A model generated the notes under the pieces. That model searched no databases, was not told the DNA's origin, and saw only the letters and a program-made list of their open reading frames with translations. A stretch of DNA of 64,000 nt, taken from assembly GCF_004571025.1 (NCBI RefSeq), contig NZ_SPQT01000017.1, positions 124,001-188,000 on the forward strand, read 5' to 3'. Position numbers and translations under genes: made by a program. Of the stretch, positions 51,292-59,699 are shown one piece after another. This stretch comes from Bradyrhizobium niftali. GTDB lineage: Bacteria; Pseudomonadota; Alphaproteobacteria; Rhizobiales; Xanthobacteraceae. The first letter of the stretch is position 1; every line of letters begins with the position of its first letter.

Positions 51292-52452
51292 ATGATTTCT
51301 GCCGACCGGCCGGCGACACGGCTTGCGACGCGACTTGCCTTCCTCGTCGCGGGCTTCGGCATCGCGTGCTGGGCGCCGCTGGTGCCGTTTGCGAAGGCGC
51401 GGCTCGGCGTCGACGACGGCGTTCTCGGCCTGCTGCTGCTCAGCCTCGGCATCGGCTCGGTCGTCGCAATGCTTCTGACCGGAATCATGAACGCGCGCTA
51501 CGGCAGCAGGCCGATCATCATCGCCGGCGGGCTCGGTCTCGCCCTGGTCCTGCCTCTGCTGGCCATCGCGAGCTCACCGGCAGCGCTGGCGCTCGCACTT
51601 TTCGGCTTCGGCGCCGCGCTCGGCTCCATCGACGTCGCCATGAACATCCACGCGGTGGAGGTGGAGCGCGCAGCGAGACGTCCGCTGATGTCCGGCTTCC
51701 ATGCGCTGTTCAGCATCGGCGGCTTCGCCGGATCCGCGCTGATGACCGCGCTGCTCTCCTTGCAGTTCGGCGCCCTCGCCTGCACGCTGATCTGCTCCGT
51801 CCTGATGCTGATTGCGATGCTGGTCACCTGGCCGCGCCTGCTCCGCTCCGTGCAGGTGCAGGAAGGGCCGCTGTTCGTGCTGCCGCACGGCTCCGTGCTT
51901 CTGCTCGCGCTGCTCGGCGCCATCACGTTCCTGGTCGAAGGCGCGGTGCTCGATTGGGGCGCACTGCTCGTCATCGGTGCGGGCCTCGTCTCCGAGTCGC
52001 AAGGCGGGATCGGCTATATCGTGTTCTCGATCGCGATGACGATGGGTCGGCTCGGCGGCGACGCCGTGGTCGCGCGCATCGGGGATCGCACGACACTGTT
52101 CTGGGGGAGCATCATCGCGGTTGCGGGCTTCGCGGTGCTGCTCACGGCTCCGGTTGCGGCGGTCGCCATGGCCGGCTTCCTGCTCATCGGCCTCGGCGCC
52201 TCGAACCTCGTGCCGGTGCTGTTCCGCCGGGCAGCCCGGCAGACGGCGATGCCCACGGGGCTCGCTGTCGCGGCGATCACGACCGCAGGCTACGCCGGTA
52301 TCCTCGTTGGTCCCGCCGGCGTCGGCTTCGTCGCACGTATCGGCGGATTGCCGACGGCGTTCTGGCTCCTGGCTGTGCTGATGGGACTGGTCACGCTGTC
52401 GGCGCGCATCGTCACGGCGGAGCAGCGCGAGGTATCACCAGTCGACGCGTGA
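51292..52452 (+). CDS. MFS transporter, YbjJ-like
   Basis: A 386-residue major facilitator with about 12 membrane segments. Loop 2-3 carries the partial MFS motif GIMNARYGSRP; FGAALGSIDVAMNIHAVEVERAARRPLMSGFHALFSIGG (seen in parts) is the conserved stretch of the YbjJ/FucP-like group. The second half has FLVEGAVLDWGALLV. The substrate is unknown; members are proposed sugar or drug exporters. It converges on the TctC gene with a 2-base gap. Confidence 0.88.
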   Translation: MISADRPATRLATRLAFLVAGFGIACWAPLVPFAKARLGVDDGVLGLLLLSLGIGSVVAMLLTGIMNARYGSRPIIIAGGLGLALVLPLLAIASSPAALALALFGFGAALGSIDVAMNIHAVEVERAARRPLMSGFHALFSIGGFAGSALMTALLSLQFGALACTLICSVLMLIAMLVTWPRLLRSVQVQEGPLFVLPHGSVLLLALLGAITFLVEGAVLDWGALLVIGAGLVSESQGGIGYIVFSIAMTMGRLGGDAVVARIGDRTTLFWGSIIAVAGFAVLLTAPVAAVAMAGFLLIGLGASNLVPVLFRRAARQTAMPTGLAVAAITTAGYAGILVGPAGVGFVARIGGLPTAFWLLAVLMGLVTLSARIVTAEQREVSPVDA

Positions 52453-52454
52453 GC

Positions 52455-53444
52455 TCATGACTTGCTCAATCCAATCGATCTGATCACGGGCGCCAGGCTT
52501 GCCGTTGTCGCATCGATAATGCGCTGGAATTTATCCGGACTTGAATCGCTGTCCGGCTCCATGCCCTGGGCGCGGTAGTTCGCCTGAAGCGCCGGATCGG
52601 CCATGGCGAGGCGCGTCGTCTGCGCGATCCGATCGATGATCGCATCGTCGGTGAGTTTGGGAGCAAAGATGCCGAACCAGCCCTCATATCTGAGATCCGG
52701 CATGCCGGATTCGACGGCGGTCGGAATATCAGGCGCGCCGCTCAGCCGCTTTTCGGTCGTGACCGCAAGCAGCCGGATCTTGCCGGCCTCGCTCAGCTGC
52801 TGCAACTGGACCGACATCACGGCAATGACGAGCGAGATCTGGCCGCTGACGAGGTCGTTGGTCGCCTGCGAGACGCCTCGGTACGGCACATGGACCATGT
52901 CCAGCGCGCCCGCCTGCTGCTTGAAGGATTCACCGACCAGATGATTTCCCGTGCCGATGCCGGGCGTCCCGTAGGACAGCTTTCCCGGATTGGCCTTCGC
53001 GTAGGCGATCAGCTCGCGCAAATTCGCGGCAGGGACCGACGGATGGACGGCGAAAACCAGCGCACTGCTGATCAGGCGGTAGATGGCGCGGAAATCGTCA
53101 GCGGAATAGCCGGGATTTGCCGAGGTCAGGGGAATGATGACCTGCGTGCTGCCGTTTCCGAGCAGCAGCGAGTAGCCGTCGGGATCCTCGCGCGCCACCG
53201 CGGCAGCCCCGATCGCGCCGCCCGCACCGCCGATATATTCCACGAAGGTCGGCCCGAGCAACGACGACATCTTGTCCACCCAGGGACGCCCGATCTGGTC
53301 ACCCGCTCCGCCGGCTCCGTACGGCAGCACCAGACGAATGGAGCGAGATGGATAGTCGGCGGTCTGCCCGCTGCGCGGAATCGCCGCCAGCGCCGCTGCG
53401 CCTGATAACGCATGGACGAATCGTCGCCGCGAGAAGGAAGGCAT
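52455..53444 (-). CDS. Tripartite tricarboxylate-type binding protein (Bug/TctC)
   Basis: A 329-residue periplasmic protein with a twin-arginine signal (MPSFSRRRFVHALSGAAALA). The Bug fold follows: YPSRSIRLVLPYGAGGAGDQIGR, YGTPGIGTGNHLVGESFKQQAG and VPYRGVSQATNDLVSGQISL. These bind carboxylic acids or related solutes and often occur as orphans, as here. An in-frame ATG nine codons earlier (53471) is possible; 53444 puts the RRRF motif at the usual place. Confidence 0.88.
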   Translation of the reverse strand: MPSFSRRRFVHALSGAAALAAIPRSGQTADYPSRSIRLVLPYGAGGAGDQIGRPWVDKMSSLLGPTFVEYIGGAGGAIGAAAVAREDPDGYSLLLGNGSTQVIIPLTSANPGYSADDFRAIYRLISSALVFAVHPSVPAANLRELIAYAKANPGKLSYGTPGIGTGNHLVGESFKQQAGALDMVHVPYRGVSQATNDLVSGQISLVIAVMSVQLQQLSEAGKIRLLAVTTEKRLSGAPDIPTAVESGMPDLRYEGWFGIFAPKLTDDAIIDRIAQTTRLAMADPALQANYRAQGMEPDSDSSPDKFQRIIDATTASLAPVIRSIGLSKS

Positions 53445-53656
53445 GTCCGAATTCCGGAAGTCGGTTGTCATTGTCGAGGCGGGACCGGCTCCCGAACCAA
53501 CCAATCGCAGCAATCCGCCACCGGCGTCAATGCTCCGCCCCGACAAGTCCCGGCGCGGTCGCCATGGCATGGCGACCTAACCCCTTACGTTCCAAGTCTT
53601 ATTTCGGCGAGCCGGTGACGATCCAAGCGATCTGCGCAGGTCTGCCAGCCATGCTG

Positions 53657-53698
53657 CTTTCGGACAGTTTACTGTACGCTTCGTTCTGGTAGACCAAA
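53657..53698 (+). promoter_or_regulatory. Conserved upstream element of the first STAND regulator
   Basis: Forty-two bases that align without gaps to 59621-59662, with 31 identities by eye: CTTTCGG, GTTTACTG, CTTCG, TCTG and CAAA are shared blocks. It ends 40 bases before the GTG start. It is probably the promoter or an autoregulatory site. Confidence 0.65.
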
Positions 53699-53738
53699 AA
53701 GTAATACCTTTTGACTCCCGTGGTGGGGGCGATGGCGC

Positions 53739-56573
53739 GTGCCAGAGCATAACGAAGACTCGGCCATTTCGTTTGGGCCCTTTCGGCTGTTCCCAAAGTC
53801 CCGGCTCTTGGAGAAGGAGGGCTCGCCGCTTCATGTCGGCGGCCGCGCGCTCGATATTCTCATCTTCCTGGCCGAACGCCCCGGTGTAGTCGTCGACAAG
53901 AGGGAGCTGGTCAAGCGCATCTGGGCCGACGTCAATGTCGACGAAGGCAGCCTGCGCTTCCATGTCGCAGCGCTGCGCAAGGCGCTCGGCGACACCGGCA
54001 AGTCCGCCCGTTATGTCGTCAATGTGCCCGGCCGCGGCTATTGCTTCGTCGCCTCGCTCGCTAAGGCGGCCCCTCCGGTCGCGCCGGTCTCCTCCGACAT
54101 CGCCCCTCCCCGCCTGCCCGTTCAGCTCGCGAAGATGATCGGACGAGAGGAGGTCATCGAGAAGATCTCCAACGGACTGTCGCTCTATCGCTTCATGACC
54201 GTGGTTGGCCCGGGCGGGATCGGCAAGACCGCGGTCGCCGTCACCGTCGGGCATCGGCGTTCCCAGGATTTCGGCGGCCGCGTCTTCTTCGTCGACTTCG
54301 GCCCACTGAGGGATGCCAGCCACATAGCAACCACCATCGCCTCCGCGCTCGGGCTGACCATCAACGCGGAGGATCCGACGCCGGCCTTGCTGACATTTCT
54401 CAACACCGGGCCGGCCCTGCTGATCTTCGACAGCTGCGAACACGTGCTGGATGATCTGGCCCCGCTGGTCGAGCGCATCGTTCGCGAAGCGCCGCAGCTT
54501 CGTGTTCTCGCCACCAGCCGCGAGTCGTTCCGGAGCGATGGCGAGCGGATCTTCCGGCTGTTCCCGCTGGATTGTCCGCCGGAACGCGAAGACCTTGGTG
54601 TCGCCGAGGTCCTCACCTACCCCGCGGCCCAACTCTTCGTCGAGCGTATTGCCCAGAGCTCGGGTCCGTTCCAGCTCAGCGCAGAAGAGGCCCCGCTCGT
54701 CGCGAGCATCTGCCGGCGCCTCGACGGCATTGCGCTGGCGATCGAGCTCGCGGCGGGCCGCGTCAATGCCTATGGCATCGCAGGCACGGCTTCCCTGCTC
54801 GACAGCCGTTTTTCGCTGCAATGGCGCGGACGGCGCACGGCCGTGCCGCGGCACCAGACACTCGCCGCAGCCCTCGACTGGAGCTACGACCTGCTGCCCG
54901 CGGCCGAGAGCGCCACCTTGCGGCGACTGTCGGTATTCGCCGGGCCCTTCGCGCCGGAGGCCGCTGCCACGGTCGCGGCCGGCGACGGCGTCAGCGAATC
55001 GGAGACTTTAGAGGCGATCGACAGCCTGGTCACCAAATCGCTGATCTCGCCGTCGGGCTCGCGCACGCTGCGCTATCGCCTGCTCGACACCACGCGCACC
55101 TACGCGCATGGCAAGCTCAACGAGCTCGGTGAAACCAGGCAGTTCGCACGGCGCCACGCCGAGCATTTTCGCGATTTCTTCGAGCGCGCCGAGGCCGACA
55201 CGTCGACGCCGCTGCCCGAATGGCTGCACGTCTACGGCGCGGAGCTGGACAATGTGCGCGCCGCGCTGAACTGGGCCTTCGGGCCCGACGGCGATCCGGC
55301 GCTGGGAATCGCGCTGACGGCCGCCGCGGTCACGCTGTGGGTGCGGCTTTCGCTGTTCGCCGAATGCCGCGAGCGCACGAGAACGGCACTCGCCGCGCTC
55401 GGAGACGGCGGCGACGACCGCGTCCGCATGCAGCTCCTGTCGGCGCTCGGCTGGTCGCTGATGTATGGCGAGGGCCGTGCGCGCGAAGCGCGTCCGATCC
55501 TCGAGACGACTCTCGAGCTCGCCGACAGGCTCGACGACAAGGACTTTCGCCTGCGCGCGCTCTGGGGCCTGTGCATCGACCAGTTCAACAACGGACAGTT
55601 CGGCAAGGCCCGCGCACTCGCCGATCGTTTTGCGAACGCGGCGGCGAATTCTCACGACAAGTCCGACCTCATGCTGGGCGACCGGCTGATGGCCGTCGCG
55701 CTGCATTATCTCGGTGACCAGAACGACGCGCGGGAACATATCGACCGGGTGAACGCGTCGCTGCATGTGCTGGCGGAGAAGCCGAAGATCTTCCCGCTCG
55801 ATCTCAGGATATCGACGCAATATTTCCGGGCCCGCATTCTCTGGCTGCAAGGCCTCGCCGACCAGGCGCAGGCGCTGGCCGCGCGAAACATCGAGGAAGG
55901 CCTCGCCAACGGCCACGCGCTGACCTTCTGCAGCGTGCTGGGTCAGGCGGCCTGCCCGATCGCCTTCTGGGCCGGCGATTTCGACGCCGCGGAACGCCAC
56001 GGCACCGAGCTGCTCGAACACGCCGAGCGGCACGCGATCCGGCTGTGGGGCCTGTGGGCACGCGCCTTCAACGCGGCAGTCGTTGCCAAGCGCGGCGACG
56101 CCGCGACCGGCCTGCCGCTGCTGCGCGAAGAGCTCAACCGCGCCGGCGATGCGCGCTTCCTGCCGCGCTTTCTTCCTCTGCTTGGTGAACTCGCCGCGTG
56201 TTTCGGCGAGGCCGACCAGGCTGATCGCGGCCTGGAGATGATCGAGGACATCCTGGCGCGTTGCAACGACCGCCAGGAGCGCTGGTATCTGCCGGAGCTG
56301 ATCCGCATCAAGGCCGAATTGATGCTCAAGCAGACGAAGGGCCTGCCCGCCGCCGAAGCGGCTTTTCGCGAGGCGATGGACATCGCAACGCAGCAGGGCG
56401 CGCGATCGTGGGAGCTGAGATGCGCCATCAGCATTGCCCGGTTCAGGCTGGGACAAGGCCGCGATGCAGAGGCGCTGGAGGTTCTGGAAACCATTTGCCG
56501 GCCGCTGACCGAGGGATCCCGCACCGCCGACATGCGCGAAGCCCAAGGTCTGATTGCGCAGCTCCGGAGCTGA
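53739..56573 (+). CDS. STAND regulator: OmpR-type winged helix, NB-ARC-like NTPase, helical repeats (copy 1)
   Basis: A 944-residue protein starting at GTG. Residues about 8-105 form an OmpR-type winged helix (GGRALDILIFLAERPGVVVDKRELVKRIWADVNVDEGSLRFHVAALRKAL, seen in parts). Residues about 120-400 are a STAND NTPase with P-loop VVGPGGIGKTA, Walker B LLIFDSCEHVLDDL and LATSRESFRSDGE. The remainder is helical, TPR-like. Such proteins (COG3903 type) are thought to act as ATP-dependent switches that bind DNA after a signal is sensed by the repeats. It is a paralogue of 59700-62543, about 60 percent similar in the first 450 residues and diverged in the repeats. Confidence 0.9.
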   Translation: MPEHNEDSAISFGPFRLFPKSRLLEKEGSPLHVGGRALDILIFLAERPGVVVDKRELVKRIWADVNVDEGSLRFHVAALRKALGDTGKSARYVVNVPGRGYCFVASLAKAAPPVAPVSSDIAPPRLPVQLAKMIGREEVIEKISNGLSLYRFMTVVGPGGIGKTAVAVTVGHRRSQDFGGRVFFVDFGPLRDASHIATTIASALGLTINAEDPTPALLTFLNTGPALLIFDSCEHVLDDLAPLVERIVREAPQLRVLATSRESFRSDGERIFRLFPLDCPPEREDLGVAEVLTYPAAQLFVERIAQSSGPFQLSAEEAPLVASICRRLDGIALAIELAAGRVNAYGIAGTASLLDSRFSLQWRGRRTAVPRHQTLAAALDWSYDLLPAAESATLRRLSVFAGPFAPEAAATVAAGDGVSESETLEAIDSLVTKSLISPSGSRTLRYRLLDTTRTYAHGKLNELGETRQFARRHAEHFRDFFERAEADTSTPLPEWLHVYGAELDNVRAALNWAFGPDGDPALGIALTAAAVTLWVRLSLFAECRERTRTALAALGDGGDDRVRMQLLSALGWSLMYGEGRAREARPILETTLELADRLDDKDFRLRALWGLCIDQFNNGQFGKARALADRFANAAANSHDKSDLMLGDRLMAVALHYLGDQNDAREHIDRVNASLHVLAEKPKIFPLDLRISTQYFRARILWLQGLADQAQALAARNIEEGLANGHALTFCSVLGQAACPIAFWAGDFDAAERHGTELLEHAERHAIRLWGLWARAFNAAVVAKRGDAATGLPLLREELNRAGDARFLPRFLPLLGELAACFGEADQADRGLEMIEDILARCNDRQERWYLPELIRIKAELMLKQTKGLPAAEAAFREAMDIATQQGARSWELRCAISIARFRLGQGRDAEALEVLETICRPLTEGSRTADMREAQGLIAQLRS

Positions 56574-56618
56574 GGCTCACCGCTCGGCCTGTCCCCCGAC
56601 CATGCGCGACGATGCGGT

Positions 56619-57134
56619 CTAGCCTCCCACGGCGGCCGCGCGCCGCGGCAGCTTCCAGCCGGGCCGGATGAAGTGACAGGTGTAGCCGTCCGGATAGCGT
56701 TCGAGATAATCCTGGTGCTCCGGCTCGGCCTCCCAGAAATCGCCGGCGGGCGTGACTTCGGTCACCACTTTGCCGGGCCACAGATGCGAGGCCTCGACGT
56801 CGGCGATCGTGTCCTCCGCGATCCGCCTCTGCTCGTCGCTCGTCGTGAAGATCGCGGAGCGATAGCTCGTGCCCCAGTCATTGCCCTGACGGTTGAGCGT
56901 GGTGGGATCGTGGATCTGGAAGAAGAACTCCAGCATCGTCCGATAGCTCGTTTTCGCCGGATCGAAGATGATCTCGATCGCCTCGGCGTGGCCCTCATGA
57001 TTGCGATAGGTCGCGTTCTTCACCTCTCCGCCGGTGTAGCCGACGCGAGTCGAAATCACCCCGGGCTGCTTGCGGATCAGATCCTGCATGCCCCAGAAGC
57101 AGCCTCCCGCCAACACTGCGCGCTCTGTCGTCAT
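56619..57134 (-). CDS. msrA: Peptide-methionine (S)-S-oxide reductase
   Basis: A 171-residue MsrA. The catalytic cysteine is in LAGGCFWGMQDL. GYTGGEVKNATYRNHEGHAEAIEI and FFFQIHDPTTLNRQGNDWGTSYRSAIF follow the family closely, and FWEAEPEHQDYLERYP is conserved. It repairs oxidised methionines in proteins. It is cytoplasmic and single, converging on the first STAND regulator gene (46-base gap). Confidence 0.95.
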   Translation of the reverse strand: MTTERAVLAGGCFWGMQDLIRKQPGVISTRVGYTGGEVKNATYRNHEGHAEAIEIIFDPAKTSYRTMLEFFFQIHDPTTLNRQGNDWGTSYRSAIFTTSDEQRRIAEDTIADVEASHLWPGKVVTEVTPAGDFWEAEPEHQDYLERYPDGYTCHFIRPGWKLPRRAAAVGG

Positions 57135-57314
57135 ATCTCCGCTCCCAATTGATCGTTCGGCTCGCTCGCACCAGCCATTCGATACGCTCTATATCACATG
57201 GCGTGAGCCGGGCATTCCCGCAAATCTCCATCCGGCTCTTCTCGGGCTACCGAAGCTTGCGCAGCTTCAGTTTTCCCGATCAGGGCCGGATGGGCAACTT
57301 GTTTGACGACGCGG

Positions 57315-57737
57315 TCAGGTCAGCTTGGCGTCGAGCGTGATCGCGGCGTTGAGCACCTTCGACACCGGGCAGTTCTTCTCGGCCTCGCCGGCGATCTTGG
57401 CGAAACCGGCGTCGTCAAGGTTCGGCACCTTGGCGCGCAGCGTGAGCGCCGACTTGCTGATCTTGAAGCCCTTGCCTTCGGGCTCGAGCGTGACGGCCGC
57501 TTCGGTCGAGAGCTCGTCCGGCGTGAAACCGGCGAGCTGAAGACCGAAGGCCAGCGCCATGGTGAAGCAGCCGGCATGGGCCGCTGCGATCAATTCCTCG
57601 GGATTGGTGCCCTTCTCGTTCTCGAAGCGCGTCTTGAACGAATACGGCGTCCCGGCGAGCACGCCGGATTCACTCGACAGCTGGCCCGTGCCATCGCGAC
57701 CGGTGCCCTTCCAGACTGCTGTTGCCTTGCGGATCAT
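57315..57737 (-). CDS. osmC: OsmC-family peroxiredoxin
   Basis: A 140-residue OsmC/Ohr-fold protein. The peroxidatic cysteine is in AHAGCFTMALAF and the resolving one in AEKNCPVSKVLNA. The pattern GTNPEELIAAAHAGCF is that of OsmC (osmotically inducible) rather than Ohr. It removes organic hydroperoxides with dihydrolipoyl-type reductants. It is 180 bases after msrA on the same strand, part of a stress-protection group. Confidence 0.92.
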   Translation of the reverse strand: MIRKATAVWKGTGRDGTGQLSSESGVLAGTPYSFKTRFENEKGTNPEELIAAAHAGCFTMALAFGLQLAGFTPDELSTEAAVTLEPEGKGFKISKSALTLRAKVPNLDDAGFAKIAGEAEKNCPVSKVLNAAITLDAKLT

Positions 57738-57865
57738 CTCAATTCTCCTTGTTTAATTTCAGCACCGGCGCTCGGTACCGGCCGAAGGCGACATCAGCGT
57801 GACCGCCTGTCGCCGGCGCGCGATGACCAAGTCATCGCGCGCCGCGAACGGAGAATGCCGCAATT

Positions 57866-58555
57866 TCAGGACGGCAGCGGCTGACCGGCCTGCTCGCGCA
57901 CGATGTAGTCGGCGTACCAGTCCGCCCAGTTGTCGTCGTGTCCGCCGGTTCGCTTCTCGTGCTCGCCATGCGCCACTGACGCGCTGCGCAGTGCCGCCGC
58001 CAGATCGGTCTGCGAGGGGAAATTCGTGCCGTCGCCTGCGATGCGTCCGGGCAGTCGTGTGGTGACCTCCTGGAACAGCCAGCCATTGCCGTCGGGATCG
58101 CTGAACGCGGCGAAGGAGCCGTAGCTGCCGCGCATCGGGTCAGCGCCGCTGACCCGGATACTGCCGAACAGGTATGGCTCGTCCGGCCCGGCATGAACGT
58201 CGCCGCCGCCGTGGAACGGCTCGCTGACCGCTATGCCGCGGTCGAGCAGATCTTGTCGCGCGGCCTCCAGATCGGAGACGATCAGATACAGGCCTCGCGC
58301 CGAGCCGGCCGCTGCCGCCGTGACGTTCCTGCCGAAGATCACCGAGCAGGCCGAGCCCGGCGGCGTGAACTGGATCACGCGCCAGTCGCCGCCAGAGGCA
58401 AAGTCGGCGTCCAGTCGCCAGCCGAGGCGCATGTAGAACGCCTTGGCGCGGTCGACGTCGGACACCGGGATGACGACGACCTCGAGCTTCAGATCAACGC
58501 TGCGCGATGGCGAGGGCTTGGTCCCGGCTTCGCGATCGATTTCGAGTGTAGCCAT
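57866..58555 (-). CDS. VOC-family protein with a C-terminal extension
   Basis: A 229-residue protein. Residues about 22-150 form a glyoxalase/VOC fold (VVVIPVSDVDRAKAFYMRLGWRLDADF, FSDPDGNGWLFQEVTTRLPGR). The last 70 residues are a separate helical unit (HGEHEKRTGGHDDNWADWYADYIVREQAGQPLPS). That unit is also found alone or fused in other rhizobial proteins, as I remember it. Function is unknown. The start is ATG 58555 rather than 58603. Confidence 0.82.
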   Translation of the reverse strand: MATLEIDREAGTKPSPSRSVDLKLEVVVIPVSDVDRAKAFYMRLGWRLDADFASGGDWRVIQFTPPGSACSVIFGRNVTAAAAGSARGLYLIVSDLEAARQDLLDRGIAVSEPFHGGGDVHAGPDEPYLFGSIRVSGADPMRGSYGSFAAFSDPDGNGWLFQEVTTRLPGRIAGDGTNFPSQTDLAAALRSASVAHGEHEKRTGGHDDNWADWYADYIVREQAGQPLPS

Positions 58556-58707
58556 GTCGAACTCCCTGGTGTGAGGCACGGGTTCGCAACCGAACCCATT
58601 CAATGCAGGCTCAACTTTGCTTTACAGGCTCAACTTTGCGCAGAATGGCGAATGCCGCTCGTTATCGAATGCCTGGGCTCGTTAGCGGTTCCGGACACAG
58701 TCGAACT

Positions 58708-59373
58708 TCAAGCAGCCGGCATCACGATGGTCACCCGCGTGCCGCCCTCCCCCGCCTCGCCATGCAGCCGCGCGTGGATGCTGCGTGCGAGCCCTTCGAG
58801 AATGCGGCTGCCGGTGCCCTGAAGCGGCCCGATGGCGCCGATCCCGTTGTCGGCCACCGTGCAGACCCAGGCGCCGTCGCAGTTGGCGAGGTCGATGCGG
58901 ATCAGCGCACCATTCTTGTTCGGGAAGGCATGCTTTGCCGCGTTCGTGACCAGCTCCGTCAGCATCAGCGCGAGCCGATGACATTGCGATGCCGGCAGCA
59001 CGCCGTTCTCGATCGCGGCCTCGCAGCGGATGCCCGCCGGCTCCAGCACGGCCTCGGAGATCGCTCCGCAGAGATTTTCGAAGAAGGCCCCGACGGGGAC
59101 CATCGATTGATCGCCGTTGTCGGACAGAAGCTGATAGAGCCTGCCGAACGCCACGACGCGCCGCTCGAACCGATCCACCGCAAGCGACACGTCCCTGGTG
59201 CCGGCCCGCGTGAAGTCGCGACGGACTGACGCACCCAGCAGCGTCAGCGTGTTCTTCATGCGGTGGTGGGACTCCCGCAGCACGAGTTCCCAATCGCGCG
59301 ACTGATCGTCAAGGCTGCCGACGAATTGCGATCGCGCGGCGCTGCCGTTCGACATGGAGCCGATAGCGGACAT
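58708..59373 (-). CDS. Soluble sensor histidine kinase (HisKA_2/HWE type)
   Basis: A 221-residue protein without membrane segments or a sensor domain. The phospho-acceptor box is ESHHRMKNTLTLLGASV. The ATPase domain has N-box LMLTELVTNAAKHAF, G1 CTVADNGIGAIG and a G2-like GTGSRILEGLARS. Kinases of this kind work in the general stress response (EcfG/PhyR system) or in light signalling and usually rely on a partner for input. The gene is divergent from the second STAND regulator across 326 bases that contain the shared 42-nt element. Confidence 0.85.
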   Translation of the reverse strand: MSAIGSMSNGSAARSQFVGSLDDQSRDWELVLRESHHRMKNTLTLLGASVRRDFTRAGTRDVSLAVDRFERRVVAFGRLYQLLSDNGDQSMVPVGAFFENLCGAISEAVLEPAGIRCEAAIENGVLPASQCHRLALMLTELVTNAAKHAFPNKNGALIRIDLANCDGAWVCTVADNGIGAIGPLQGTGSRILEGLARSIHARLHGEAGEGGTRVTIVMPAA

Positions 59374-59620
59374 GATAGCCTCCCCGTTGGAACAGGACCT
59401 AACTCGAAGGCCATACTGGATGCATCGCGCGCGATTTGCCCGTTAGACGTTGCAAGATTTTGTTATGATCGGCGGCATCACACCTGTCGGCAGAAGCTGT
59501 TGTCGCGACGGTCAAGCCTGCTGACGAATTGTCGCAGTCGCGTCGTAAACCGCTCGCGTTTAAGCAAAATTTGCGACGGATATGCCGCCTGCGTTCGGCG
59601 ATACCCACGCGATTTCGCCA

Positions 59621-59662
59621 CTTTCGGTCCGTTTACTGATAACTTCGCTCTGTTCAATCAAA
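59621..59662 (+). promoter_or_regulatory. Conserved upstream element of the second STAND regulator
   Basis: Aligns without gaps to 53657-53698; the shared blocks are CTTTCGG, GTTTACTG, CTTCG, TCTG and CAAA. It ends 37 bases before the TTG start, within the 326-base gap 59374-59699, where I see no gene. Confidence 0.65.
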
Positions 59663-59699
59663 GCGCAGACGCCAGCCCTTTCACTGGAATCATTGGCCC

